From Lates calcarifer (lineage: Eukaryota; Chordata; Actinopteri; Centropomidae), in NCBI RefSeq assembly GCF_001640805.2, contig NC_066844.1, forward strand, positions 10,478,363-10,542,362: 64,000 bases of DNA, written 5' to 3'. The position numbers were made by a program, and so were the translations under genes. Of this stretch, positions 49,870 through 61,400 are shown piece after piece. The notes under the pieces were generated by a model that saw only the letters and a list, made by a program, of their open reading frames with translations, had not been told where the DNA came from and did no database searches. Numbering within the stretch: position 1 is the first letter of the stretch; the number at the start of each line of letters is the position of its first letter.

Positions 49870-52800
49870 GCGTGTGTGTTGCCTTGTCCTTCTGTCTCCT
49901 TGTTGTGGTGTTTTGTTAACCTCATCTCTGGGAAGTGAAGGGTACACACAGTAGAATGAACAGATAAAGCGAGGCAGGGCTGAAAAACTCACACACACTC
50001 ACCCAAGGCCTGCACTGAACTTTTCCCACGCGTGTATATATACACAAACACATATCCAGAAAATCACCTGAATAACAGCTTATCCAATGTTTATTAAATG
50101 TTTCCAGGGTGAAAGTCAGGACAGTGGGATGCCATCCAGCTGTTCTTTGCCTGTGTGGTGCTGCCCGTCAGAGCAGTAGCTTTCTGTTGTTGTCTTGTAG
50201 TTGCTGTATGATGGTCTCCCAGCTGGATGCCTCAGCCTAAACGTAGCACCCTGCCCAAGGCTACGCTAAACAACAAAGTTTGGGATCAAATGCTGCACAT
50301 GGCTTTGATGAGAGCCTCGTAACTGCGTTGGAGCAAATCAGAGCAGGGCAGAGATGAGTTGGACTCGGTCCACCCTGGGAGATGGGGCGTGACCTTTTGA
50401 TTTAGGAGGAGGAATAACCTCACAGAGAGTGGGGTCCCCCAAATATATCTGAACCTCAATTCATAAAACTCCATGCTACTTTCAAACAAATTATTTGTGT
50501 AATTAGTTTGTATGACTGCTATTGCTGCTCTTTTTGCCAGTTTTGGTGATGTTTGTCTGTTCAGTGTCTGCATTTTGTCTGCTCAGGCTTCTCTGTCTTG
50601 AAAATGAATTTATGCAGATTGGGTTTTCCATGAGTCTGAACCTCTTTCCTGTGGCTCTACTACTCAGCAAGAGTTGCTTCTTGTTTATATTTCTCTAAAA
50701 CTGCGAAAGCTTTTCACATAAACCAAACCCAACTGAATTAAGTTAAAATATCTGTATCTGTAAAATATATTTGGCTATATATTCTGTTTTGTAAAAAGCC
50801 ATGATATTAGTGTTGTTAAACTAGTATTCAGTTGGATGTATTAGCATTTACTTGTTGTGCTTCTGTCCACCTGACTGATCTAAATCCAGTGGCTCTTTAG
50901 CTGCTAAATTATCCACTATGTTCACTAGCTAGTCTGTTATTGTGTCTGCTGTGGTGGGTAGCGCACAGTATGTTCATCAGGCTATGCGCTAAACATGCTA
51001 AATAATCCGCAGAGGAGAGAATAACTACAGCAATTACAATTACACATAGTAACTTGATCAACTGTAAAAAAAAAAATAAAAAAATAACTGATCAGTGCAG
51101 CTTTAAACAAAATGTTGGGGGTTCATGACATGAAAACATTGGAGACTCCCTGACGAAGGACGGGGCCTTGGTGGTGCTTCAACTTTATGAGAGAGAGTGA
51201 GGTCACCCAAGAGGGTGGATGTGAGCGAATGTGGCTGAGACGTGGTGGAGTGGGAGAGAGCGGGGTTATCACAGCGATGAGTGCTAAATACTGACACTGT
51301 CTGGATGGGAAGAGAAGAAGGGGGCCATCAAAGAGGCAAAAAGAAAGAGAGAGCAAGATTAATTATCAGTACTGTGGAGAGGAGGAGATGAAAGGGTGAA
51401 TAGAGAGGATGGAGCTGTTTGACCTCTGGAGGGATGATATAGTAATTTTACTACAACATTTACAAATAGTATTAGACATAGTGCATCAATACTAAGTTCC
51501 TCTAGAATTTCTATCCCTTTTAGCACCCAAGCTCGGCAGGGTTTTAAGAGCTGAGATGTAGCTACAAACCGACCTCTGAAAAATCAGATAAATAATCAAG
51601 ATGTCATAAAGCCACTGATATGCCTGTCCTGTCCACTAGTGTAAAACACCAGTAGCATGACTTTATGCTGTCCATTATAGCTTTGTCAATAATCAAACAG
51701 CAGATTTCTTTGCAGTCTGGATCTGTGCCAGGGTTTGATTGAGACGGGCAAACAGGGCTTTACAGAGGTATGTGTGGTTTTGGGAACTCATAACCCGAGA
51801 CTCATAAAACAAGCTTGAGAAACCTGAAGGAAAAACATGTCTACTTGTACAGAATAAGAGACTAAAAGTTAATTTTGTTGGACTTTGCCATTGTTAAGGG
51901 CCATTTTGATATTCATAATCCTTATTTTGGATGTGAATGTTAAACTTTATAAACTTTAGACACTGTGTTATTGTAATGGTAAATATTGTTACATTTATTT
52001 TCTCTCTTGCTGAGAGTGAGATGAGAAGATTAATATCGATATAGGGTGTACCCCACCTCTCACCCAATGTCGCCTGGGATTGCCTCCAGCCACCTGTGAC
52101 CTGTAAGGATAAGCAGAATAGATAATGAATCAATGAATGAATGAATTTTCACTTTTTACAGTGCAAATAAATGTTTCTTTGAATCAAGTGTTTTCAGAGG
52201 GAATCTGTCTAATGCTTGAACAGAATGGTGCCCCACTTCTGGAAAAATGACTGCATGAAGTGAAACTGCACTGAAAATGAGGTTTTTCTGTTTGTTGTAG
52301 AAAAACTATGATTTTTAGACTCAATATGTGTCCAAAAGACGGCTTAAGACACTTTGAGCAGTGTAAACAGGACATCACCAGGGCTGTTACATCTGTGGGA
52401 GAATCACTGCCAGCTTATAAGAAAGCCTATTTCTGTAAGTTGCAGCTGGGTGAGGAGATATGAGACTGAAGTGAGGTTAGGTGGTTGTGTGAGGGTTAAG
52501 GCATCCAGACCAATGCCATTTTCTCAGATTATGTGTGTGTGTGTGTGTGTATGCAGGATATCTCCCTGACACGTCTGGCCTGGAGGTGGTGTTTGTGATA
52601 AGCCACTTTCCCTCCTCTCAGTGTCCTCATTACCAGACATTTATCCAAAACATTCCCACAACGTCATGGGAACTAATCCTCCTCCTACCAGCTCTGCTTC
52701 ATGAATGGTGTCATCTAATCAACCATCTTGGTTTGAAAGGGAACATTTATTGTGGCAGTAACAGAATTGAAGTGACACAATGGTGGAGATCAGATGTGTG

Positions 52801-54810
52801 CATCTGAACCACTGACCTGCACAAGCATCAAATTCAGTCATTTTAAGTTCTTTGTCTTCCAGATGTTCTTTCAGGTCACCTGTAAACATTTAGTTTTTCC
52901 TTCAGGAAAAACTGCATCACTGCACACTAAAGAGATCCCATTATGGTTTTTTTTTTGGTTTTTTTTCTGTTAGGTACTTGGCCAAACTGTCCTCAGTGGG
53001 AAGCATCAGGGATGAGGAGACCTGCGAGAGGTTACGAGGCCTCATCCAGAGACAGGTACACACCTCTAACACTAGACAATAATGAATCAATAATTATAAC
53101 TTCATGCACATATGGCTCTTTTTTCAAATATCTGTCATACGATAAATACAAACATTTAAACATAACTCGGTGGGATTCCTTGCATTGCCCGTAGAGCCTT
53201 TCAATACACACATAGCTGCACCTGTGTATGGTTCTACTTTTAATTCATGGCCAAGATCTGTCCTACTGACATTACTGCCATTACTGTGTATGTAAAGTGT
53301 TGCAATGATTCAAGCTTTGACCCACGCTGCACTGACCTTTGTAGGGGCAGCCCGTCATTGTTGACTAATGCTTGAACAGAAAGATGGATGACAAAATATT
53401 TACTAGTTTCCAGAACTGCACAGTAACAAACTGGCCTCATATTGAGACCAGCTAACAAATATATCCATTTGGTAAAATATCAACATAAAGATGCAGGTAT
53501 CAGGTTTGAAACAAAAGCACTATTTGAGTCTCAGAAATTTCTAATGCTAGCAATATCAGCGTTGTAGCTAAGATGGTGCCATTTAGTAAGGTTACAGCGC
53601 CATCTGAAGAACATGTTAGATGTCTCAGTTAATGCAGGAATGAGGAGCTTGTTAGCCTGTGAGTCAGCCATAGCGAAGTCTTCCAACAGTTAATACTGGC
53701 TTGACGCCTAGGTGTGAGAGGAGCAGTAGATCAGAAGCATGTTTATATATTGACTGACAGCCATGAGCTCCCACCCCTGTCTTTGGCCTTCTCCGATCGG
53801 TCAGAAAGGTGAGGCTTGCCCAAAAACTTTGGAAGGAAATATCTTTGCACTGCTGCCAGGCTGTTCAATTAGCCTGACGCATAGACTCTTACCAAAGAGA
53901 AAATCAAATATGTATGTATCCTTAAACAGTATTCAGTGCTTTATTTATACCCAAGGAAGACTTATAGGAGAAAATAAATACCAGGAATAAGTTAGCAGTG
54001 TGCCTGTTTGTTCAGTTTATTGTTGCCCAGCAGGCAATTTCTGGATAATTGCCTGAAAAACAATATGCGTCTTTTATAATTTGTAGGCATTAACAGTCTT
54101 GTCTTGGTCTCATTTGTTCACATGAATCACACAAAGGCACCACAATTGATTTAATAACAATATATCAATGTATAAATGCAGGATTTTAGTCCGTTTCTGT
54201 ACTTTGTTTGAAGCTGAGGTAGATCCTGTGCATCTCTGCTCCAGGTTCAGATCTGTAAGCGCAGTGTGGAGGTGATGGATGCAGTGCGTCGTGGAGCCCA
54301 GCTGGCTATAGATGAATGTCAGTTTCAGTTTCGCAACCGCCGATGGAACTGCTCCACTCTGGAGACCATGCCTGTGTTTGGCAAAGTGGTCACCCAGGGT
54401 AAGATTATACATTGTAGCGATTTCTGTCATAAACACCCAGCATTTTATCAGTCAGCTTAAATATATCTAAACATCTTTTAAGCTCTTGTGACATTTGTGT
54501 GTTTCCTTTTGTGCTGGCTTAACCTCCTCCTGCATGTTAATGTCTGGACTCCTTCCCTTAGACTTTAGTACACTCTTTGTTTATATACAAACTGCTTTTT
54601 GCAATTCAGAATGAGAAGCTCCTTTCAGTTGCATAATGAAACAATATGACTGTGTTTGTGCATGTGTGTGTGCTAGGCACCCGTGAGGCAGCCTTTGTGT
54701 ATGCCATCTCAGCAGCCAGTGTGGCGTTTGCGGTCACAAGGGCCTGCAGCAGCGGAGAGCTGGAAAAATGTGGCTGCGACCACAATGTACATGGAGTCAG
54801 TCCAGAGGGT

Positions 54811-54856
<46 letters not shown>

Positions 54857-54864
54857 CTCTTTTT

Positions 54865-54895
<31 letters not shown>

Positions 54896-56653
54896 AAATA
54901 CATACAGGCAAGGGAAACAGAAACAAGCAACTGACCCAATACATTTTAATACAATAAATAATGTGACATTAAACACTTATTTTATTTTTGAAAGGACTTG
55001 CCAGATATCATTGGTAGAATAATAATGATGCCATTTTATATCTCTGTGTGTATTGCCAGATCTTTTACAACATCAGTACTTGGTCACTACAATGAAAAAT
55101 TTCTGTACCATTCAAGTGTAGTGTTTAAATGGTGATGAGAGAGCCATAAAGAAGACCACTTTTTCTGTTTTTTTATTATGTCATAGGGTTCCAGTGGTCG
55201 GGCTGCAGTGATAACATTGCGTATGGAGTGGCCTTTTCTCAGTCCTTTGTGGATGTGAGAGAGAGGAGTAAAGGCCAGTCATCCAGTCGGGCTCTCATGA
55301 ACCTGCACAACAATGAGGCCGGCAGAAAGGTAACTCACTGCTCTTGAAGTAAAATAAAGCCTTTTGCAGAACACTGAAGCTCTTTGAGTGTTAGAGGAAG
55401 ATGTTTTCTAAAGCTGAGAAAAGTTTTTCTTAAGTTGAGAAAAAAATGTGCTTAGTTTATTAGACATGACCTTGACATAGGTTGTGTGCTGACATTTATC
55501 AAGTTTTAAGTCATTAGAGATAAGACCAGTTTTAAATATTTTTAGCAAAGACCACTTCAAGACCGCCTCTCGTCTAATGTCACCTGGGATAGGCTCTAGC
55601 ACCCGACCCTTAACCGACGCGGTACAGATAATGAATGAATAAATGAATGAATGAATGACACAAGTCAAGTCTCAAGTAATTTGAGAAGATTCTTATTTGA
55701 GGTATCTCAAATCTCAAGTCATTTGAAACAAGTCCAAAGCAAGGTTCAAGACGTTTAAGACATGTACAATCAAGTCTCCAATCTGTTCGAACACATCCAC
55801 AGCCAAATCATGTCAGAAGTCTTCGTGAGCAAATTATCAATAATCAGTTCCAAGTCTGTCAAGTCTCTGTGAAATGGCATAAATGGCAAATAATAAACTA
55901 GGCTTTCTGTAGTTTTTTTTTGTTTTGTTTTTTCTCAGTTTCAAACTTTACATTTGAAAGTCTGAAATATGTTAAGTCTCAGAGCAGTCAAGTCCAACTC
56001 AAGTCCAAGTCTCAAGAGTAAAGCTCTGGTACCAGTAGAAAATGCTGTTGTAGTTGTTACTGTGAGAACAGTCAATGTTTCAGAGATGGATGCTGGTATC
56101 CACAGACAGTCTTTATGGGTATTATGCATTATTATATTTAAGTGTCTGTCAGCTAATCAAAGTTCCTTTGGTATCTTTGCAGGCCATCTTGTCCCACATG
56201 CGTGTGGAGTGCAAATGTCACGGCGTATCAGGCTCCTGTGAGGTAAAGACCTGCTGGAAAGCCATGCCTCCCTTCCGCAAGGTGGGCAACGTCATCAAGG
56301 AAAAGTTTGACGGTGCCACTGAGGTGGAGCAGCGCAAGGTGGGCAGCACCAAAGTCTTGGTCCCTCGCAACTCCCAGTTCAAACCTCACACAGACGAAGA
56401 CCTGGTCTACCTGGACCCCAGTCCAGATTTCTGCGATTATGATCCACGCACGCCGGGTATGCTGGGAACGGTGGGCCGCCAGTGTAACAGAACCTCAAAG
56501 GCCATTGACGGCTGTGAGCTGATGTGCTGCGGTCGCGGCTTCCAGACACAGGAGGTGGAGGTGGTGGACAGGTGCAGCTGTAAGTTCCACTGGTGCTGTT
56601 ATGTAAAATGTAAACAGTGCCGTAAAATGGTGGAGATGCACACTTGCCGGTGA
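35854..56653 (+). CDS. wnt4: Wnt4 secreted signalling ligand (six coding exons)
   Basis: Joining 35854-35930, 52974-53055, 54245-54398, 54677-54808, 55187-55329 and 56183-56653 gives 1059 nt, which is 352 codons plus TGA. All five introns start GT and end AG. The protein is a complete Wnt. It has a hydrophobic signal peptide (about residues 1-22, cut before SNWLYLAK) and 24 cysteines after it. The motif [16 protein letters not shown] carries the serine (S212) that Porcupine palmitoleoylates in this family. Sequons NCS (N88) and NRT (N298) are present, and the C-terminal Cys-rich domain ends in HTCR. Recalled WNT4 proteins are 351-352 residues, and near-identical blocks such as [12 protein letters not shown] and [20 protein letters not shown] identify Wnt4 rather than another Wnt. 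Known role: a secreted ligand for Frizzled receptors, acting in kidney, gonad and midline patterning. Assignment to wnt4a rather than the more divergent wnt4b is by residue similarity from memory. Confidence 0.97.
37130..37460. promoter_or_regulatory. GC-richer unique island in wnt4 intron 1, candidate enhancer
   Basis: About 330 bp clearly richer in GC and CpG than the flanks. It is free of simple repeats and has few stops on either strand, giving overlapping open frames of 74-84 codons that do not look like protein. It sits 1.2 kb inside intron 1, where developmental enhancers are common. The function is inferred from composition and position. Confidence 0.3.
38897..38908. promoter_or_regulatory. 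Perfect 12-bp palindrome GGTCACGTGACC
   Basis: This is an extended CACGTG E-box (the USF/MITF/TFE type in known biology) in wnt4 intron 1. A single match may be chance. Confidence 0.35.
40835..41450 (+). repeat. Acanthomorph dispersed repeat, stacked copies
   Basis: GGGGATCACCAAAGTGATTA (from 40866) recurs in variant form at 41012. Downstream come the block around AGCAAATGTTAGCATGTTGA and the block around ATGATGAACATGGTAAATAT, in the usual order of this fish repeat. The antisense copies at 3808 and 44195 belong to the same family. Confidence 0.6.
41451..44194. other. wnt4 intron 1, middle part
   Basis: No hidden exon or named repeat. A short CA-rich patch at 42464-42486. 44032-44130 is GC-richer and includes a CCAAT-type motif (GATTGGCC), without further support. 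Confidence 0.5.
44195..44430 (-). repeat. Acanthomorph dispersed repeat, antisense copy
   Basis: CAGCCTGTCTGTTCGTTGGT, CTGCACCATGAGGTTGACAT and GAATTTGCTACACACGTTCA match the copy at 3808 in the same orientation, opposite to 40835. Confidence 0.55.
44431..47504. other. wnt4 intron 1, no exon seen
   Basis: 45485-45665 is strongly pyrimidine-rich on the + strand. Small CA/GT patches lie near 45160-45180 and 45295-45311. The remainder is AT-rich and featureless. Confidence 0.55.
47505..47635 (-). mobile_element. tRNA-derived SINE, antisense
   Basis: Read on the minus strand, GGTTCGACTCC (47576-47586) is a pol III B box. It is followed by text such as TTTACTGCATGCCTACATTC and CCCCATTTCCTGTCTCTCTT, which I recognise from a common teleost tRNA-derived repeat. 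On the + strand a (TTA)n run (about 47641-47665) flanks it. The A-box side is decayed. Confidence 0.6.
47636..48959. other. wnt4 intron 1; long (GT)n with CG end
   Basis: (TTA)n at about 47641-47665. (GT)n at about 48376-48431 ends in CGCGCGC (48431-48437). No exon. Confidence 0.65.
48960..49220. repeat. Acanthomorph dispersed repeat (third family)
   Basis: CTTAATGCTAAACTAAGCTA, ATATTTACCATACAGACATG and TGTCAAACTATTCCTTTAA appear in the order known from a very common spiny-rayed-fish repeat. A G13 run follows at 49225-49237. Confidence 0.55.
49221..52041. other. wnt4 intron 1, late part
   Basis: (GT)n at about 49819-49879. The purine-leaning stretch 51130-51420 and the GC-richer patch 49600-49760 carry no exon or named repeat. 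Confidence 0.5.
52042..52146 (+). mobile_element. LINE (L2-type) 3' tail
   Basis: GGGTGTACCCCACCTCTCAC, TGTCGCCTGGGATTGCCTCC and GTAAGGATAAGCAGAATAGA, ending in GAAT repeats, is the known teleost L2-clade 3' tail (also borrowed by some SINEs). Only the last 100 bp is present. Confidence 0.65.
52974..53055 (+). CDS. wnt4: wnt4 coding exon 2
   Basis: The exon follows a T-rich tract and acceptor TTAG and ends at CAG|GTACAC. Its first base completes the split leucine codon, then it reads [11 protein letters not shown] through [11 protein letters not shown] to residue 53. It contains the first conserved cysteine after the signal peptide. Intron 1 upstream is 17,043 nt; intron 2 downstream is 1,189 nt. 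Confidence 0.96.
53056..54244. other. wnt4 intron 2
   Basis: AT-rich, 1,189 nt, no repeats or hidden exon visible. Confidence 0.7.
54245..54398 (+). CDS. wnt4: wnt4 coding exon 3
   Basis: Residues 54-104 plus one base. The acceptor is CTCCAG and the donor is G|GTAAGA. The exon carries the Wnt block [17 protein letters not shown], which includes the N-glycosylation sequon at N88, and ends PVFGKVVTQ. Intron 3 is only 278 nt and contains nothing notable. Confidence 0.97.
54677..54808 (+). CDS. wnt4: wnt4 coding exon 4
   Basis: Residues 105-148 plus one base: [12 protein letters not shown], then [16 protein letters not shown], ending VHGVSPE. The acceptor is GCTAG and the donor is G|GTAGGT. A (CT)n tract starts within about 8 nt of the donor. 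Intron 4 is 378 nt and also contains a (CA)n run at about 54866-54890. Confidence 0.97.
54813..54890. repeat. (CT)n and (CA)n compound microsatellite beside the exon 4 donor
   Basis: CT repeats from 54813 to about 54844, a CTTT-rich bridge, then CA repeats at about 54866-54890. The tract begins four bases after the GTAG of the donor. Confidence 0.9.
55187..55329 (+). CDS. wnt4: wnt4 coding exon 5
   Basis: Residues 149-196: [20 protein letters not shown], then a VDVRERSK stretch and [13 protein letters not shown]. The acceptor is CATAG and the donor is AAG|GTAACT. The block is nearly invariant among Wnt4 proteins. Intron 5 downstream is 853 nt and holds a LINE tail. Confidence 0.97.
55561..55660 (+). 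mobile_element. LINE (L2-type) 3' tail in intron 5
   Basis: GCCTCTCGTCTAATGTCACC, TGGGATAGGCTCTAGCACCC and GATAATGAATGAATAAATGA match the copy at 52042, in the same orientation, with a GAAT tail. It inserted inside wnt4 intron 5 in the sense direction. Confidence 0.65.
56183..56653 (+). CDS. wnt4: wnt4 coding exon 6 (lipidation site and Cys-rich C-terminus)
   Basis: Residues 197-352 and TGA. The acceptor is TTTGCAG. The exon carries the lipidated serine S212 in [10 protein letters not shown], the sequon at N298 ([10 protein letters not shown]), and 16 of the 24 cysteines, including the ELMCCGRGF and [13 protein letters not shown] blocks. The protein ends MHTCR. It is the last exon and continues into the 3' UTR. 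Confidence 0.97.
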   Translation, partial: AILSHMRVECKCHGVSGSCEVKTCWKAMPPFRKVGNVIKEKFDGATEVEQRKVGSTKVLVPRNSQFKPHTDEDLVYLDPSPDFCDYDPRTPGMLGTVGRQCNRTSKAIDGCELMCCGRGFQTQEVEVVDRCSCKFHWCCYVKCKQCRKMVEMHTCR

Positions 56654-57119
56654 TGGAAGTGGGAGCACAGAAGGCACTGCTGATGAACAAAACAAACGCC
56701 CCACACTCTTTCTCAATTACCAAGAGGGAGCGTGGAGGACTTGTGAAGCTCCCTTTTCTCCTGCTTGAAGCCACCCCACCCTCCTACTACTGGTCAACGG
56801 AAACAGACTGAGTGGCTGAGAGGTCAAAGGTCATCCTATTCATTTTATGCCACCATAATGGATATCAGTAGTTTATGCATGGGACTTCCTACAAAGCTAC
56901 AGAGGCAGTTTGTTTCTTCTCAAGTAGAGAGCATCTTTCACTTTCTGTCTCCCTCCCTCACTCTCATATTTGGTTTGTCATTGATGCTTCTTATTTTTGT
57001 AATGTTTAACTTATTTGTTGAGACTGAGGAGACTGACGGGGGTGGACCTAGAAGGAGGAGACAGACGAGTGGAGATAAGGGACAAACTGGACCCATGGGT
57101 GGGCAGAAGGGTGGGTGGG

Positions 57120-57125
57120 ATTAAA
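57120..57125 (+). terminator. wnt4: Candidate proximal poly(A) signal ATTAAA
   Basis: ATTAAA lies 467 nt after the stop codon and is followed within 40 nt by GGGTTAGGGTGGGG and GTGTTATTTG, a plausible GU-rich downstream element. It is a weak variant signal. Confidence 0.35.
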
Positions 57126-58207
57126 GGGTTAGGGTGGGGTCAAGAGGAGTGTTATTTGCCCTCTGTCCTTGCTGCTGCTGCTTCGGTGACTCACTTGGAG
57201 GGCTGGATGTCAAAAAGGGAGACGCCAAGTCTGTCAGAGGTCAGACTTGATCAACAAAGAGGAGTGAGTCGCAGACAGACTCTCTGTGATTTGCCTCCTG
57301 AGTGTACATGGCTGTGCTTCGCTGAGGTTCAGTTGCTGTTGAGGCATTTATTTTGCCCCCTGCAATGCCCTGATGCTGCTCCACTCACACACACTCACTC
57401 TCTTTCCGTCAGAGGGGTTATGATGATGAACAGGTGAAAGCCACTGTCAGCTCCTTTCGGTCTTTTCTGTCAGCCAGTAGCACTGGCAGGTGATGGGCAT
57501 CAGACACAGAACACTCACATACTCAACAAAATTACTATAAAAAACAAACACATGTATACATCCATAGCTGCTACCTGCAATGGGAAATCTTGTATTGAAA
57601 CTCTTTCCAGATCAGATCCAAAATGATTCATTACCATTACAGAACATCATGTTGTGAAAATCTTACGTGCTCATTTGGATTGATGTTGATCTTGGCCTCA
57701 CCCTGCACGTCGCCATCTGCCAAATGCTAGTTGGCTTAATGCAAACACAAGCAAACACGCAGACACATGCATGCACCAGCAAACACACAATGTAAACACA
57801 CACAGACACACAATGGGGTCTGCCATGGGGTTGCCGAGCATGTTCACCATGCATGATGACTGAAGCACTTTCTCTCCAAGCGCACATAGAGCTCTCGCCC
57901 CACAGCAACAAACATCCAACCACATATTCAATTTTCACTGTTTCTCTCACTCTCTCTCTCTCTCACACACACATACACACACTCACACAGTTTCCCATGC
58001 CACTGTCAGGACTCTCTTGTTGTCTTGTACCACCACCATAAAGCCAAGCTTTCCTATAATAACGTGCTATCATTATAGAGACATACTGTAGATCTGTAAA
58101 GACTTATACACTGAAGAAGACTATACTGCCTATGAATGTATGTTAATACGGAATATATGCTGTGTCAAAAACTACTGTTGTCCGATTCTTTCAAATGACA
58201 CTGCATG

Positions 58208-58208
<1 letters not shown>

Positions 58209-58260
<52 letters not shown>

Positions 58261-58274
58261 ACAGAGAGAGAGAA
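58209..58274. repeat. (GT)n-(GA)n microsatellite in the 3' UTR region
   Basis: About 50 nt of GT repeats, then a short GA run. Confidence 0.9.
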
Positions 58275-58455
58275 AGAATGCAACAAAAACATTGTTGCCT
58301 AGAAGGAATGAAAAAACATGAGAGGATGAGAGGAAAGATGGAAAGTAAAGGAGAGCAGATCCTATTCCACCACCAAGCCCTGAAAAACACTCACTCACAC
58401 ACACACACACACAGATGCACACCCACAGCCCTGCTGACAGACATACACATATTTC

Positions 58456-58461
58456 AATAAA
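58456..58461 (+). terminator. wnt4: Candidate distal poly(A) signal AATAAA
   Basis: This is the first canonical AATAAA after the stop codon (1.8 kb downstream). It is followed by TTTTGTGTGTGTGTCTGTG at about 58524-58542, which fits a GU-rich element. Confidence 0.45.
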
Positions 58462-58480
58462 ATCGTCCATTTCCCGTGTC

Positions 58481-61400
58481 TTTCAGCTGCATTATTATGT
58501 GGCCACAGTGTGCACTGTGCAGCATTTTGTGTGTGTGTCTGTGCGTGCGCACTGTTTGTGTGAGGTACATTACACCCGGAGGTCCTTCCCTGCACCCCTG
58601 ACACCCATAAACACAATTTATGCGCTGTATATCACCACATACAGTACATCAACCAGAGATAGATGGATGTGTTTCCCGCGGCGCTGGGAACCTGGTAGTC
58701 TGGTTTTGGGAAGAACCAGAGCTGCCGCTCGGGTTTCAGCGACTGCCTGATTGGGTTTGGGCTGAAGAGGGAACAGAGGCAGGAACACCAGGCTAGAACA
58801 GGGATTACAGCAAAATGCAGACCACATGGCACAAGCTTTTTCCCTCCTCCTGTCTCTATCAATATTGTACTGCCCCCCCCCCCCACTCCGGCTTTCTTGC
58901 TCTTTCTATTGCAATATCTTTGACTTACACTGGTTCCAGTCCACTCCCCCTCTGCAAAAAGTGTAACTCTAACCTCTCTCAGTCTACAATGGTGGGGATC
59001 TGTCCTTCATTACAGCTACGATGATGGCCTAGATGAGACGGGTGGTGGTGGTGGTGGCCACACTGATTGGGAATGTCTGTGGGCTCATGTGTGTGTGTGT
59101 GTTCAGTCAGTCAGCCAGTCAGTCACTCTAATGCCTCTTGTGGCTTGCTGCGGTTGTGGCGGAGACAAGAGGCTGACAGTAAGGTTTTACCACTTAGTGT
59201 ATGTGGCAGCGTTGAAATTAAGATGCAACAAAAATGGGTTTATGAAGGACCATACGTAGTATTTGTGGAATGAAACTACTTATAGCTCATGTTGTGCTAA
59301 TACCTAACATCCATGCAGACTCCATTCAGGCCAAAAAGCCCCATAGATACAGCTCAATTACTGGATCAGGAAACAGCTGTGCTCAAATGCACGAAAACAT
59401 TAGCCTAAGGATTTTACTTTGACAAATGTTTTCACAAGTAGAAAATACTAGTAATGAGCTCATTGTGTGTTTGTTTATATTGTGCTTGTACACAGAGGAG
59501 TGCTGAATTCATAAGCAACAAAATACACTCTTTCTAATTCCATTACACTCGAGAGTTAATCTTACTTCTTCTGGCATGACCAGCAGCTTATGGTTGCTAA
59601 TGTTAGGTAGATATTGCTGTGTAACTGACATTACTGAGTCAGTTCACTGATTTTATGACTCTTCTGTGTTTGTCTTGCAGTTTTGCCTGTCTTTAGCATT
59701 GACCATTACCCTGGGATCATCATTTGTGGCCACAGTACCCAACATTTAGCAATATTAAATATTTTTAGGTGAAATTAGTGGCTTTGCAAATATGTAGATG
59801 ACAGATTTTACAAATCATTGTAAAATGAAGACAAACAGCAACCAACTAAAGCTACACAGAACTCTCCACTCATTACATTATTAGTGATTAGTGACTGAGA
59901 AAGACTCTTGGTTGAGTGGTGAAACAAGTATCTACATTAAGTCCAGTTGCCCTTGATGCAATTCAACCCCTCTTGAATAATCATGACCTGGATGACTGTG
60001 AATTTCCACAGATATTAGAGTGACAGGCATCTGATAGATCATCTGACTCTTGATAAATAACACTCTCCAAAAACAAACTTAATTTAATTTAACTTATCAA
60101 AACTGAGTCAATATTATCTTGACGCAGCAGTAGAGGAAATGCTATAACACAGACTGGATACAGACACACATACTTTGTTAATGGGTATGAAAACATATTC
60201 ATAGTTATGGGACCATAGAGAGCCAAAGTCATGGCGTCAAGTTGGTGCCCCTCTTCCTCTAGCCTATGTAACTAAATGCAGTCTCTCCTATAGAATTTCT
60301 TTTTGGACTTTCTGAAAAAATGAAGTGTGCTCCTTGAGTTTCCATATTCTAGGACACACCGTTGTTCACTCCAGCTTTTGCTAATAGTTGCTGAAACCTT
60401 TGGGAATTTGATGTTTTTGGATTTTATAATTAAACAATGATTAGTATGTTAGCAGACAAAAAATCTAGCATGGCAGTGAAGGTACTTGTATCATAACATA
60501 TGTGCATTTTGTTTATACCACTATATAACAATCTCCTCTACAGTCATTTTTCCATCTTTATAGCCATAACTTCTGCTGTCTAAAAACGTTGTCTTTTCTG
60601 TTCTGCTGTTATTACAGACTTGTCTGAGCCAAACCGGTAGCCTTGACTCGGTCATGGACTCTCCTAATTCTTTAGGGCTTATGGGAAATGGTGTTTGTTA
60701 AAGGCCTCTAGAAACAAAAATACTGAATAAACAACATTAGATGATTTTATAAAAATGTACCAGTCTTATCTAAACACGTGAAGCAAGCCACACAACATAC
60801 TGTTCAGAAAGGCTGTTTTCAAAGGCTGAACTTTTCATTTTCTACACTAGTGCAAATGCCAATGATATGATTTTGAATGAGATTTACTTACTTCTTGAAC
60901 AGATCCTGGATGTTCCGGTTTCACTTCAGCTCTCTATAGCCAAAGTGAACCTACATACAACACAATGTGGGCCTGGAGTGGGTTGTAAATCCTTGTGCAC
61001 AGTTTGAACTTTCAGACAGGCTTCATCTGGGCATACACATTATGGAAATTCTACAAATTAAGACAAAAAGTTTAACTAACATTTATTCAGTGTATCAACA
61101 TAAACATGGAAGGTAATATCAGCAGTGCAAGCAATGAATGTAGAGGTGATTGCCAACCATGCATAAATCAGATAAACTTATTGAAACAATGATTGATGTG
61201 TTGTCTAATTTGCATGTGATATTCACAACCAACAGACGCACTGGGTGTACTCTAATAAATATTTCCTTAAGGTATGGGACGTAATGAGATAAGGATGGTG
61301 TCATTTACGCTTTCACATAAATCTTCCAACCAATTCCTCTCCCAAAGAGTCAGCTAATAGTTCAAATTACACCTCAGGTACCACTGCATACCTCAGGTTA

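Larger units (their letters stand above)
56654..58480 (+). other. wnt4: wnt4 3' UTR (probable extent)
   Basis: The sequence after the stop has no further exon-like reading frame. The first poly(A) hexamer variant is ATTAAA at 57120, followed by GT-rich sequence. The first canonical AATAAA is at 58456, also followed by a GT-rich stretch (about 58527-58560). A (GT)n run (58209-58258) and a (CA)n run (58393-58412) lie within it. The end shown is an estimate for the distal signal. Confidence 0.45.
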
